Notes under the pieces: model-generated | Told to the model about the DNA's origin: nothing | The model's database searches: none | The model's input: only the letters and a program-made list of their open reading frames with translations | Assembly (NCBI GenBank): GCA_016290335.1 | Contig: JAEETM010000024.1 | Span: 1-45,285 of the forward strand | Direction: 5' to 3' | Source: Treponema sp. | Lineage (GTDB): Bacteria; Spirochaetota; Spirochaetia; Treponematales; Treponemataceae | DNA: 45,285 nt | Program-made: the position numbers and the translations under genes | Shown here: one piece after another, positions 33,106 through 40,314 of the stretch | How positions within the stretch are numbered: the first letter of the stretch is position 1 | Layout of the letters: every line of letters starts with the position of its first letter

Positions 33106-33609
33106 CTAATCAATCATTTTCGAAAAATAAAGTGCCTTATAATTCAATCCATCCCAGTTTCTTGTACACTCCTTTGTGTATTCGTACTTAAACCCAAGCG
33201 ATTCACAAAGCTTTTTTGACTTCAGATTCTGTTCAAAGCAGCTGTAAACAAACTTTCTGGCATTTAAATCTTCCCTGAGCATTTCCAGAAACAGCCCCAA
33301 AGCCTGTTTTCCATATCCCTTACCCTGAAATTTTCGCGAAATACAGATTCCGCAGTCTTCAAAAACGCCTTCTCCAATCTCTTTTGCTCCGATAAACCCA
33401 ATTGCTTCATCAGTATCTTCCAGGCAAACATAAAATGCATAATTTGTCCTCTGGAACTCAATAGTTTTTTCCAGTCTGATTTTTGCCTCATCATAATTTT
33501 CAACAGGTTTCCAAAGCATATATTCAGCAAGCTCATTATCCTGCCACACATTTTCCCACATTGCGTCTAAATCATCAGCTTTTGCTTTCCGTAAAATGAT
33601 ATTTTCCAT
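33106..33609 (-). CDS. GNAT-family N-acetyltransferase
   Basis: 167 residues from the ATG of MENIILRKA. A TTG 45 bases upstream would begin inside the dispersed motif and is rejected. The GNAT core has the acetyl-CoA loop in RKFQGKGYGKQALGLFL (Q/RxxGxG/A), preceded by IGFIGAKEIGEGVFEDCGICI and followed by SKKLCESLGFKYEYT. RimJ/RimL-like small acetyltransferase; substrate unknown. It is convergent with the RsmI-type gene, and the DinB-like gene is divergent. Confidence 0.9.
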   Translation of the reverse strand: MENIILRKAKADDLDAMWENVWQDNELAEYMLWKPVENYDEAKIRLEKTIEFQRTNYAFYVCLEDTDEAIGFIGAKEIGEGVFEDCGICISRKFQGKGYGKQALGLFLEMLREDLNARKFVYSCFEQNLKSKKLCESLGFKYEYTKECTRNWDGLNYKALYFSKMID

Positions 33610-33643
33610 ATTTTGATTATACCATTCTATAACAAATGGAACA

Positions 33644-33658
33644 AATGGGGACAACCTT
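33644..33658 (+). repeat. GGGGACA-family motif, intergenic, full form with GATTAAAT tail
   Basis: Exact AATGGGGACAACCTT followed by GATTAAAT (33659-33666), upstream of the GNAT gene. Confidence 0.92.
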
Positions 33659-33676
33659 GATTAAATAATGGTAAAT

Positions 33677-33691
33677 AATGGGGACAACCTT
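33677..33691 (+). repeat. GGGGACA-family motif, intergenic
   Basis: Exact AATGGGGACAACCTT, 33 bases from the preceding copy, same direction. Confidence 0.92.
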
Positions 33692-33744
33692 GACCAGCAC
33701 ACCATACAGCGCTACGATAGACCGAGGAGTGTTACCATTGTTAG

Positions 33745-33761
33745 AGGGTTGTCCCCATTAT
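33745..33761 (-). repeat. GGGGACA-family motif, intergenic, reverse
   Basis: AGGGTTGTCCCCATTAT on the plus strand, 25 bases before the DinB-like ATG, so in its leader. Confidence 0.9.
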
Positions 33762-33785
33762 TAACAACAAAGTGAGAAAAATACC

Positions 33786-34316
33786 ATGCAGGAAATCATA
33801 ACACAGATTAAAAACCAGACGGAAATCAATTTTATCAATATCGAAGACCAGATTCGGGTTGCAGATTTAGAAAAGGTGTTTGATGGAGTTAACGGTTCCA
33901 GATACATTTTTCACAATCTGCATTCAATGGACAGATTTTTCATAAATCCGGTTGATTATGTTTACGAAGGCGAAAAGCTTTTGGGCATTCCGGAAAACTT
34001 AAGTGTGATTGCAACCGACCGCGAAGGTTATGTTGAGGATGTTTCAATCGTAATTCCGCGCGAAAAGCTCCTGGCATATTTTGAATATGTTAAGAATAAA
34101 ATCGAAGCCTATTTTGAAAGTCTGACCACCGAAGCCCTTTTGCAGAAACCGGAAGGCTGCGAATACACCCGCCTTGAACTAATTCTTGCACAGTTCCGCC
34201 ATCAGATGTGGCACGCAGGTCTTTCTTCTGCAATCACGTTCGAAGGCAAAAAAATCTGGAATGAGTTTACAGGCTTAAGTGGTCTTCGCAAAATGATAAA
34301 GATGAAGAACGGGTAA
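33786..34316 (+). CDS. DinB-like four-helix protein
   Basis: 176 residues, helical. His residues are placed as in DinB/YfiT-like proteins: HNLHSMDRFF near residue 43, and FRHQMWHAGL near 138, giving a possible three-His metal site. The substrate or thiol partner is unknown. The start ATG has AAAGTGAG about 8 bases upstream. Both its leader and its 3' side (34320) carry a copy of the dispersed motif. Confidence 0.75.
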   Translation: MQEIITQIKNQTEINFINIEDQIRVADLEKVFDGVNGSRYIFHNLHSMDRFFINPVDYVYEGEKLLGIPENLSVIATDREGYVEDVSIVIPREKLLAYFEYVKNKIEAYFESLTTEALLQKPEGCEYTRLELILAQFRHQMWHAGLSSAITFEGKKIWNEFTGLSGLRKMIKMKNG

Positions 34317-34319
34317 ATC

Positions 34320-34336
34320 AGGGTTGTCCCCATTAT
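34320..34336 (-). repeat. GGGGACA-family motif after DinB-like gene
   Basis: AGGGTTGTCCCCATTAT on the plus strand, starting 4 bases after the stop codon. Last copy before a gap of about 4.8 kb without any. Confidence 0.9.
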
Positions 34337-34350
34337 ACCTTGATTATTTT

Positions 34351-34440
34351 AGGAGGGGAAAGCCTTCCCCCCGCTCCAGCCCGCTTCGCGGTCTTCCGCT
34401 CCCCCTTCTAACGGGCTCAAACGCCGCCCGTAACGCCCGC
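34351..34440. repeat. GC-rich palindromic block
   Basis: Ninety bases far richer in G and C than the neighbours, between convergent genes. It contains three inverted repeats: GGGGAA/TTCCCC (34355-34370), CCGC/GCGG (34381-34391) and ACGGGC/GCCCGT (34411-34416 with 34426-34431). It could be a REP/MITE-like element or act as a bidirectional terminator. No coding potential is seen. Confidence 0.55.
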
Positions 34441-35207
34441 TAAACAAAACACTTCTCCATCCATCTGGCAACTCCATCCTCTTCGTTAGCCCCACAAACC
34501 TCATCTGCAGCCAGTTTTACCTCGTCTATGGCATTTGCCATTGCAACTCCACATCCGCAGATTTTCAGCATCCCGATATCATTAAAATCATCGCCGAACG
34601 CCGCAATCGCCCCGGCAGAAACCTTCAGATGCTCACACAAAACTTCAATTGCCTTTTCCTTAGTTGCTCCCTTTTTGCTCAGCTTGTACCAGGGAATATC
34701 AGAAAAAGGAAGATAATCAACATTTTCAAGCCCAACGCTGGAAGCAATTTTTTCCACCAGTTCTTTATCAAGCGTTTCAATGCACATTTTCATGCAGGGC
34801 TCACGAAAATCAGAAAAATCATTGAACGTCCAGAACTTATCGCCAAGCTCATCTTTGGAATTAGAATAAAGACCTGTTTCGTTATCTGCTGAAAGTACAA
34901 TATCCTTACCGCCAAACTTAAAGGCAGCATCAATAAGTTTTCTCACCTCATCAACCGTAAACTGGCAGTCGTAAATCTTTTTATCACGGTAAGTTATCAT
35001 ACCGCCGCCGTTTGTAATAAGAATATCGGGTGAGATGCCGTCCAGAAACTTTACTGCATTAACCTTTGCACGCGAGGTACAGATTCCAAACAGAATGCCC
35101 TTTGCCTGCACCTGCCTTATAACCTGTTTTGTATAATCTGAAATTGATTTGTCGTTGCGGAAGAGAGTTCCGTCTAAATCTGAAAGTATTATAGATATGT
35201 TTTCCAT
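34440..35207 (-). CDS. HAD-superfamily Cof-type phosphatase
   Basis: About 255 residues from the ATG of MENISI (a TTG six bases upstream is an alternative; no ribosome site is clear). HAD motif I DLDGTLF, motif II ICTSRAK, motif III Lys in KKGATKEKAI, motif IV AFGDDFNDIGML; the cap domain is the Cof (C2) type. The substrate is unknown and this family usually acts on sugar phosphates or phosphorylated cofactors. Confidence 0.92.
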   Translation of the reverse strand: MENISIILSDLDGTLFRNDKSISDYTKQVIRQVQAKGILFGICTSRAKVNAVKFLDGISPDILITNGGGMITYRDKKIYDCQFTVDEVRKLIDAAFKFGGKDIVLSADNETGLYSNSKDELGDKFWTFNDFSDFREPCMKMCIETLDKELVEKIASSVGLENVDYLPFSDIPWYKLSKKGATKEKAIEVLCEHLKVSAGAIAAFGDDFNDIGMLKICGCGVAMANAIDEVKLAADEVCGANEEDGVARWMEKCFV

Positions 35208-35291
35208 ATTCAATTATGAATGTTTTTTTCCTTTTATTCAAGCAATTCGATTTTTTATTCGATTTTTATTTCTGCTTTAATTTTTTCCCGG

Positions 35292-35963
35292 TTATATCAG
35301 CAGATTGGCAATTTCTTTTTTCCAGTCCCTGCTCCACTTTACGTTTTCCATAAATACGATTGAAGTAAGTCCCTGCACCGAAGCCCAGATTCGTATAATC
35401 TCCAACTCCTTTTCATAATCAGAAAGTCCGGGCTTTTTCTGTTCAAAATATTCCGTGCACAAATCCTTTAAGATATTGAACGGCTTAAAATTATTCCCGG
35501 CGCCCCCCTTACAGTTCCCCTCACCGTCCACGTTACAGTCCCCTGCATTATAATCCAGGCTCAAATGAATATATCCCCGCGAAAACAAAAAGGTAAAATA
35601 TTCCGGATTCTTCATAAAAAACAAAACATACGCATTTCCAAGCGCAAGGATTTTTCTTTCAACGTCACTCACGTTTTCTCCACCACCCTCTTCTTTCTGT
35701 TTTCCAGCCGCTGATACATCTGCCGCCGCAACAGCATTTTCCAGATACCGGGTAAAGCTTTCCGTTACATATTCCTTAATCGCGTTTACCAGATCTTCCT
35801 TGCTCTTAAAATGCGCATACGGAGCCGCCATGCTTACACCGCATTTTTCCGCCAGCTTCCTCAAAGACAAAGCTTCTTCGCCTCCGGCATTTATCATTTT
35901 TATGCCTTCTTCAATAAGAGCATTCCTCAAATCTCCGTGATGATATTTATTCTTCTCTGACAT
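35292..35963 (-). CDS. TetR-family transcriptional regulator
   Basis: 223 residues. N-terminal helix-turn-helix LSLRKLAEKCGVSMAAPYAHFKSKEDLVNAI (about residues 33-63) is the TetR signature; the C-terminal ligand-binding domain is divergent, with a low-complexity stretch (about 105-130 and 150-165). It overlaps the upstream hydrolase gene by 17 bases and should be made from the same mRNA. The operators in front of the hydrolase gene (37083-37139) are its likely binding sites, so the operon is probably autorepressed and released by a ligand related to the hydrolase substrate. Confidence 0.93.
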   Translation of the reverse strand: MSEKNKYHHGDLRNALIEEGIKMINAGGEEALSLRKLAEKCGVSMAAPYAHFKSKEDLVNAIKEYVTESFTRYLENAVAAADVSAAGKQKEEGGGENVSDVERKILALGNAYVLFFMKNPEYFTFLFSRGYIHLSLDYNAGDCNVDGEGNCKGGAGNNFKPFNILKDLCTEYFEQKKPGLSDYEKELEIIRIWASVQGLTSIVFMENVKWSRDWKKEIANLLI

Positions 35964-37050
35964 GATTAAGCATTGCCTCTATAGTTAGTTCATTTTCTTC
36001 CCACAAAGGAGAATGAGCTGAATTATAGAAAGTATAGAATGATTTTTCCGGTGCTTCAAGTTTTTCGTATAATTCTTTTGAAAGTGTAATCGGCGTTGTG
36101 TAATCATAATAACCGCTTAAAAATGCAACCGGAATCTGTGCCGGCAAATCAGAGTCCACGGTAAAATCACTGTACGGTGTTTTTCCAAGTAAAGTTTTCC
36201 CGCGCCAGAAATTGATTTTTTCCTTCACCGTATAACACTTGCACCCCATCTGTTTAAAGAAAATATCCTTTGCATCAGACCTCATGTCGCGTGTTGTAGC
36301 ACAGCCTGCCATCAAAAGGATTTTCTCCCAGTCCTTCCCGATTGTCGAAGGCTTTTTTACAGAAAACTCACCGTCATCAGAAATCTTTACAAGCTTGTTC
36401 ATTTTCCGGAGAGCCTTTGTGTTGCCCTCCTTTTCAAAAAGCTCTTTCATAAAATAATAGCCTTCTTCATATCTGCGCACAGAATCTTTACCAACCGCAA
36501 CCTGGCCCATACCAAAATAACAGTAAAAATCTTCGGTGTTAGTCTGAGCTAAGTAAAGTCCAAGGTTAGTTCCGCTGGAATGTCCCATAAGATAGATTTT
36601 TTCTTTTTTAAACTCTTTCTTCAAAAACTCAGCCACAGCGTGGGCATCATACGCAAGCCGCTCAATTGTAATTTCATCCGGGTTGATATCAGAATCATAA
36701 GAAAGCCCTTCCCCATAATAATCCCAGTAGCAGACTGTAAAATGCTCTGCAATTTTGTTCGGGTAAACATCAGCATACGCTTCATTTAGCCAAACTTCAG
36801 GAACACCAGGCCCGCCGGAAATAAAAAGCAGCACGGGATTTTTTTCATCTGTCATAGTGATGAACATTCCGTTAACAGCATCATTTATTTCCATGCCAAT
36901 CTTCTTTGTATCATCAAGCCCTTTTGCATCCTCGTTTCCGATTGCAATTGGATTTCCGCAACCTGTCATAAATATTGCTCCCAAAACTGCCGGCACCAAG
37001 CTTACCAGCAGTTTTAATAATATTTTATCATCAGTTTTATTATTTTTCAT
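35947..37050 (-). CDS. Alpha/beta hydrolase lipoprotein, proline iminopeptidase-like
   Basis: ~367 residues from the ATG of MKNNK, with GGGAG about 10 bases upstream (an upstream TTG is less likely). Signal peptide with a FMTGC lipobox. Oxyanion-hole GGPG in FISGGPGVPEVW, nucleophile elbow GHSSG, acid Asp in SGYYDYTTPIT and His in NSAHSP, as in the S33 proline iminopeptidase family. A lipid-anchored hydrolase facing the periplasm or cell surface is likely; the substrate (peptide, ester or drug) is unknown. Promoter and two operators lie immediately upstream, and the TetR gene follows in the same operon. Confidence 0.9.
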   Translation of the reverse strand: MKNNKTDDKILLKLLVSLVPAVLGAIFMTGCGNPIAIGNEDAKGLDDTKKIGMEINDAVNGMFITMTDEKNPVLLFISGGPGVPEVWLNEAYADVYPNKIAEHFTVCYWDYYGEGLSYDSDINPDEITIERLAYDAHAVAEFLKKEFKKEKIYLMGHSSGTNLGLYLAQTNTEDFYCYFGMGQVAVGKDSVRRYEEGYYFMKELFEKEGNTKALRKMNKLVKISDDGEFSVKKPSTIGKDWEKILLMAGCATTRDMRSDAKDIFFKQMGCKCYTVKEKINFWRGKTLLGKTPYSDFTVDSDLPAQIPVAFLSGYYDYTTPITLSKELYEKLEAPEKSFYTFYNSAHSPLWEENELTIEAMLNHVREE

Positions 37051-37082
37051 AATCAAATTCTCCCGGTTTATATAAATGATTA

Positions 37083-37139
37083 TCTTAACACCGTTAAGTT
37101 ATAGCCATAATATCATTCAATCTTAACACTGTCAAGATT
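37083..37139 (-). promoter_or_regulatory. Promoter with two TetR-type operators
   Basis: On the minus strand: -35 TTGACA (37130-37135), 17-base spacer, -10 TATTAT (37107-37112). Two related inverted repeats frame it: AATCTTAACACTGTCAAGATT (37119-37139) covers the -35, and CTTAACACCGTTAAG (37084-37098) lies just after the -10. Centres are about 38 bases apart. Placement is that of repressor sites. Confidence 0.75.
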
Positions 37140-37152
37140 ACGGAAACAAAAT

Positions 37153-37187
37153 AAAAAAAGACGTCTGGACTGATTCCAAACGTCTTT
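37153..37187 (-). terminator. Intrinsic terminator after DtxR/MntR-like gene
   Basis: AAAGACGT (37157-37164) pairs with ACGTCTTT (37180-37187), TGGA with TCCA, loop CTGAT. On the minus strand it ends in a T run, 27 bases past the stop of the gene at 37214. Confidence 0.85.
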
Positions 37188-37213
37188 ATATCCCCTTTAT
37201 GGTTTCAGAAAAA

Positions 37214-37594
37214 TTATTTCTTTTCTGCTTTAAGATTATTCTTTACAATCTTTTTGATTGCCTTGAAAGATTCCGGGCTGATATCATGCTCGATTTTGCA
37301 GGCATCTGCTGCGGCTATAGAAGATTTTACACCTATCTGCTCAAAGAACTGAGTGAGGATTGTATGACGCTCGTAAATAGCCTTGGCAATTTCTGCTCCT
37401 TTTGGCAAGAGCTTGATACTCTGATCCTCTTCAATAGAAATATATTCTTCTTTTTCAAGACTATGCAAAGCCACGCTTACAGAAGGTCGGGAAAAGTTCA
37501 TTTCCTTAGCAATGTCAATTGAACGTACTGCTCCTTTTTTAGAAAGAACAAGTATAGTTTCAAGATACATTTCAGCTGATTCTTTAATTACCAT
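37214..37594 (-). CDS. DtxR/MntR-type metal-dependent regulator
   Basis: 126 residues. N-terminal winged helix (ESAEMYLETILVLSKKGAVRSIDIAKEMNFSRPSVSVAL) and the metal-binding dimerisation domain (HTILTQFFEQIGV, CKIEHDISPESF). There is no C-terminal SH3-like FeoA domain, which fits the MntR type. It probably senses Mn2+ or Fe2+ and represses uptake genes. AGGTG seven bases before the ATG. The promoter at 37614-37642 is its own, and the terminator closes a single-gene unit; divergent from lptC. Confidence 0.92.
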   Translation of the reverse strand: MVIKESAEMYLETILVLSKKGAVRSIDIAKEMNFSRPSVSVALHSLEKEEYISIEEDQSIKLLPKGAEIAKAIYERHTILTQFFEQIGVKSSIAAADACKIEHDISPESFKAIKKIVKNNLKAEKK

Positions 37595-37613
37595 TTTTTC
37601 ACCTCACCCCTAA

Positions 37614-37642
37614 ATTATACAAGATGAGTTTATTTCCGACAA
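37614..37642 (-). promoter_or_regulatory. Promoter for DtxR/MntR-like gene
   Basis: On the minus strand: -35 TTGTCG (37637-37642), 17-base spacer, -10 TATAAT (37614-37619), 20 bases before the ATG. Confidence 0.6.
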
Positions 37643-37738
37643 GTGTTATTTTATGCATAAAGCGTATTTATTAAACGATGATTTTAGTTTATAGTATTCT
37701 CTGTAACTTAGTTTGTTTATCTATTTTATAGAAGAAAG

Positions 37739-38344
37739 ATGATGAGTAAAAAAGCTGCGTGCCAGTCAAAACGTATTTCTCTTAAGCTCCTTGCAATGCT
37801 GGGATTTTTTACATTCATACTGCTTTTATCATCCTGCTCTTTAAAATATGACGAAACTGTAAGTGCAGAAGAAAAAAATCCTGAGTTTGTTTTTTATGAT
37901 ACAAAGCTCACCCGCTACGAAAACAGCAACAAAAAGGCGGAAATAAACACGGGTTATCTTGAACAGTATAAAGATTCCGATGCCACCTATGCTAAGGACG
38001 TAAGCTTTAAGACTATTGATAAAGACGGCAAGCTGGAAACGGAAGGCAAATGCGGGCTTTTGTATTTTGATTCAAAAAAAGAGCTTTATGAGCTTTACGA
38101 TGGAATCAAATTGTTTAATGTAAAACAGAATACCCGTTTTTCTGCTGATATTCTGCGCTGGAATGGCAAAACAGAACAGCTTACAAGCGGCAGGACGGAT
38201 ATGGTACGCATAGAAAAGGATGATACTGTTATTGTGGGCAGCGGATTTTCTGCAAGCGGAATAAGCGGGCGTTATAATTTTACTGGCACGGTAAACGGAA
38301 ATATTGTGACAAAATCTGAAGAAGAAAAGGCGGGAGAGCAATGA
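37739..38344 (+). CDS. lptC: LptC-like lipoprotein
   Basis: 201 residues with a basic N-terminus, a hydrophobic helix and an LLSSC lipobox (about residues 30-34); the rest is beta-rich with the LptC layout of repeated strands (FVFYDTKLTRYE, KDVSFKTIDKDGKLETEGKCG). Part of the envelope lipid transport bridge with LptA and LptB. Two adjacent ATGs (37739, 37742) can serve as start. The lptA ATG overlaps its stop by 4 bases. The assignment rests on both sequence and the cluster. Confidence 0.75.
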   Translation: MMSKKAACQSKRISLKLLAMLGFFTFILLLSSCSLKYDETVSAEEKNPEFVFYDTKLTRYENSNKKAEINTGYLEQYKDSDATYAKDVSFKTIDKDGKLETEGKCGLLYFDSKKELYELYDGIKLFNVKQNTRFSADILRWNGKTEQLTSGRTDMVRIEKDDTVIVGSGFSASGISGRYNFTGTVNGNIVTKSEEEKAGEQ

Positions 38345-39069
38345 AAAAAATCCTTTTTACATCAATTTTATTTTTATGCTTTTGCTTCGCCTCTTTTGCC
38401 GAGACAATTACTTTTTCTGCCGACAGTATGACAGGTCAGACAGGTGATTCCTCTAACACCGCAACCGTTCTGGATGGTCACGCTTATGTAAAAACTTCAT
38501 CAATGGAAATCTCTGCAGAACGGATTGAGCTTTCGGGTGATGATTACAACAACATTACGGCCGAAGGTTATGTTACCGGTAAAAATCTGGACTCAAAGAT
38601 GGAGTTCGAATGCGAAACTATGGAATATAACCGGGAAACTAAAGTTGCTTCGCTTAAGGGAAATGTTAAACTTAAGGACCCGGAAAATAATGTTGATGCA
38701 AGCGCGCAGATTATCGATTATAATCAGGATACAGAAATTGCTGTTTTGCAGATTCAGGTTAATCTGACTCAGAAAAACAATGTCTGCAAAGGTGCCTATG
38801 CCGTTTATCAGAAAAAAGCCCAGCTGCTTGATATTTCTGGAAATGCAGAAGTAAAGCAGGATAAAGATGTTTTCCGCGCCCAGCAGATTACGCTTAATCT
38901 TGACACTCAGAACATCACGCTTGCCGGAAACGTAAAGGGAACGGTAAACGACGCCGGCAAAAAATCAGAAGAAAAAAAAGAACCGGAGCAGCCGCAACCT
39001 GAAGGCAATCAACCGGAAACACAGCCGCAGGAATCTCAACCTGAAACCAAAGAGACCAAAAAGGAATAG
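38341..39069 (+). CDS. lptA: LptA/OstA-like periplasmic protein
   Basis: 242 residues. Signal peptide ([21 protein letters not shown]), then the OstA beta-jellyroll pattern ([72 protein letters not shown]) and a Pro/Gln/Glu-rich tail. It carries lipid across the periplasm in LPS-bearing bacteria. ATG overlaps the lptC stop, and lptB begins 4 bases past this stop. What lipid it carries in a spirochaete, many of which lack classical LPS, is open. Confidence 0.9.
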   Translation: MKKILFTSILFLCFCFASFAETITFSADSMTGQTGDSSNTATVLDGHAYVKTSSMEISAERIELSGDDYNNITAEGYVTGKNLDSKMEFECETMEYNRETKVASLKGNVKLKDPENNVDASAQIIDYNQDTEIAVLQIQVNLTQKNNVCKGAYAVYQKKAQLLDISGNAEVKQDKDVFRAQQITLNLDTQNITLAGNVKGTVNDAGKKSEEKKEPEQPQPEGNQPETQPQESQPETKETKKE

Positions 39070-39073
39070 CCAG

Positions 39074-39940
39074 ATGGAAGATAACGAAACTGTAGAACAG
39101 CTTGATAAAAATATTGAACAGGGGGGACAACCCTCAGAAATCACTGAAGACTCAATGGACACTTCTTCCACAGACACTGGGGACACCCCTCAATCTGATA
39201 CTTCCACAGACGACACTCCTGTCCTGCGCGTTTCCAGCCTTTATAAATCCTTTGGAAGAAAAGAAGTTGTACGCGGCGTAGATTTTTCCATGAAAACTGG
39301 CGAAGTTCTGGGACTGCTTGGACCAAACGGGGCTGGAAAAACTACAACCTTCTATATGGTTGTAGGCTTTTACAAACCGACTGCCGGCGATGTTTTTTTG
39401 AATGATAAATGCATTACCCGCCTGCCAATGTATAAGCGTGCAAGACTTGGAATCTCATACTTACCGCAGGAGCCTTCGGTTTTCAGAAAGTTTACGGTAG
39501 AAGAAAATATCTGGTCTGTTCTGGAAACACGCCACGACCTTTCGCGGAAAGAAAAAAAGCAGCGGCTTGAAGATTTAATTGAAGAGTTTTCAATTGGACG
39601 AATCAGGAAACAAAAGGCCTACACTCTTTCTGGTGGTGAACGCCGCCGTACAGAAATTGCCCGCTCCCTTGCCATTGAACCAAAGTTTTTGCTGCTCGAT
39701 GAACCCTTTGCCGGAATTGACCCGATTGCCGTTGCCGACATAAAAAGCGTAATCCAGCTTCTTGCCAAACGCGGCATTGGTGTCCTCATCACCGACCACA
39801 ACGTCCGCGACACCCTCGAAATTACCGATAAAGCGATTATCATCAACACCGGTACAATCATGCTCCAGGGCTCCAAAGACGAAATCCTCGCCTCCGAGTT
39901 AGCCCGCGAAGTCTACCTCGGCAAAAACTTCTCAATGTAG
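39074..39940 (+). CDS. lptB: LptB-like ABC transporter ATPase with motif-bearing extension
   Basis: 288 residues. Walker [10 protein letters not shown] near residue 80, Q-loop LPQEPSVF, signature LSGGERRR, Walker [13 protein letters not shown] and H-loop TDHNVRDTL match LptB. About 49 extra residues precede the family start ([14 protein letters not shown]); this extension is acidic and Ser/Thr-rich and contains two motif copies read as GGQPSE (39121) and TGDTPQ (39179). AAGGA about 9 bases before the ATG supports the long form. It energises the Lpt bridge together with an LptFG pair not in this window. The gene ends before a shared terminator at 40005. Confidence 0.93.
   Translation: MEDNETVEQLDKNIEQGGQPSEITEDSMDTSSTDTGDTPQSDTSTDDTPVLRVSSLYKSFGRKEVVRGVDFSMKTGEVLGLLGPNGAGKTTTFYMVVGFYKPTAGDVFLNDKCITRLPMYKRARLGISYLPQEPSVFRKFTVEENIWSVLETRHDLSRKEKKQRLEDLIEEFSIGRIRKQKAYTLSGGERRRTEIARSLAIEPKFLLLDEPFAGIDPIAVADIKSVIQLLAKRGIGVLITDHNVRDTLEITDKAIIINTGTIMLQGSKDEILASELAREVYLGKNFSM
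39121..39137 (+). repeat. GGGGACA-family motif in lptB extension
   Basis: GGGGGGACAACCCTCAG, core 39123-39129, read as GGQPSE. Confidence 0.75.
39176..39192 (+). repeat. GGGGACA-family motif in lptB extension
   Basis: ACTGGGGACACCCCTCA, core 39179-39185, CACCCC variant, read as TGDTPQ. Last copy in the window. Confidence 0.82.
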
Positions 39941-39960
39941 TGTTGTGGAGAGCTTTATTT

Positions 39961-39985
39961 ATGGAGCTGAACGGACTCGAACCTG
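39961..39985 (-). other. tRNA 3'-end remnant
   Basis: The first eight bases after 39961 (TGGAGCTG) and a TCGAACC seven bases further on match the 3' end of the tRNA-Ala at 40062 in order and spacing, but the rest of the arm does not pair and no D or anticodon arm follows. It lies between lptB and the terminator. It may be a decayed tRNA or an integration scar. Confidence 0.45.
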
Positions 39986-40004
39986 TCTGTATCGAAGAAC
40001 CGTT

Positions 40005-40037
40005 AAAAAAAATTGCGAAAACCTGGAGCAATTTTTT
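40005..40037. terminator. Bidirectional intrinsic terminator (lptB and tRNA-Ala)
   Basis: AAAAAATTGC (40007-40016) pairs with GCAATTTTTT (40028-40037), loop of 11. The stem itself supplies T runs on both strands, so it can end lptB transcription (+) and tRNA transcription (-). Confidence 0.8.
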
Positions 40038-40061
40038 AGGTTCATCCTCTAATCTATTAAA

Positions 40062-40134
40062 TGGAGCTGGCCGGGGTCGAACCGGTTACCTACAGATTGC
40101 GAACCTGTCGCTCTACCAGGTGAGCTACAGCCCC
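40062..40134 (-). tRNA. tRNA-Ala(CGC)
   Basis: 73 bases read on the minus strand. Acceptor GGGGCUG pairs with CAGCUCC with the G3-U70 wobble that marks alanine tRNAs; D stem GCUC/GAGC, anticodon loop UUCGCAA giving anticodon CGC (reads GCG), T loop UUCGACC. The outermost T-stem pair is A-C. CCA is not encoded. It has its own promoter (40148-40176). Confidence 0.93.
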
Positions 40135-40147
40135 AAAAAGCGACCTC

Positions 40148-40176
40148 ATTATAAATCTTTTTACTTCACTTGTCAC
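40148..40176 (-). promoter_or_regulatory. tRNA-Ala promoter
   Basis: On the minus strand: -35 GTGACA (40171-40176), 17-base spacer, -10 TATAAT (40148-40153), 13 bases before the mature 5' end. Confidence 0.6.
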
Positions 40177-40240
40177 CTATCCACCTCATACCGAAATAAC
40201 AAACATTTATAAACTTTTTTTTCTCCAAAAATGGTCCGAA

Positions 40241-40258
40241 ATCTCAAACTTTTGAGAT
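40241..40258. promoter_or_regulatory. Inverted repeat upstream of nuclease gene
   Basis: ATCTCAAA, two-base gap, TTTGAGAT: a perfect 8-base inverted repeat 56 bases before the gene at 40315. Possible operator; no T run follows. Confidence 0.4.
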
Positions 40259-40314
40259 ATTAATAGTGTAGGGATTTTAAATCTTGGAAATACTATTTTA
40301 TAAAAGGGTTTACG

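Noticed and set aside
33610..33654. Upstream TTG start for the GNAT protein (MSPFVPF)
   Set aside because: It begins inside the dispersed motif, has no ribosome site, and the family homology begins at MENIILRKA.
19631..34336. The dispersed motif as transcription terminator
   Set aside because: Core and flanks do not form a stable hairpin followed by a T run, and copies lie inside coding regions in both orientations.
39961..40040. A second complete tRNA gene
   Set aside because: Only the 3' end matches; the T arm does not pair and no anticodon arm can be drawn.
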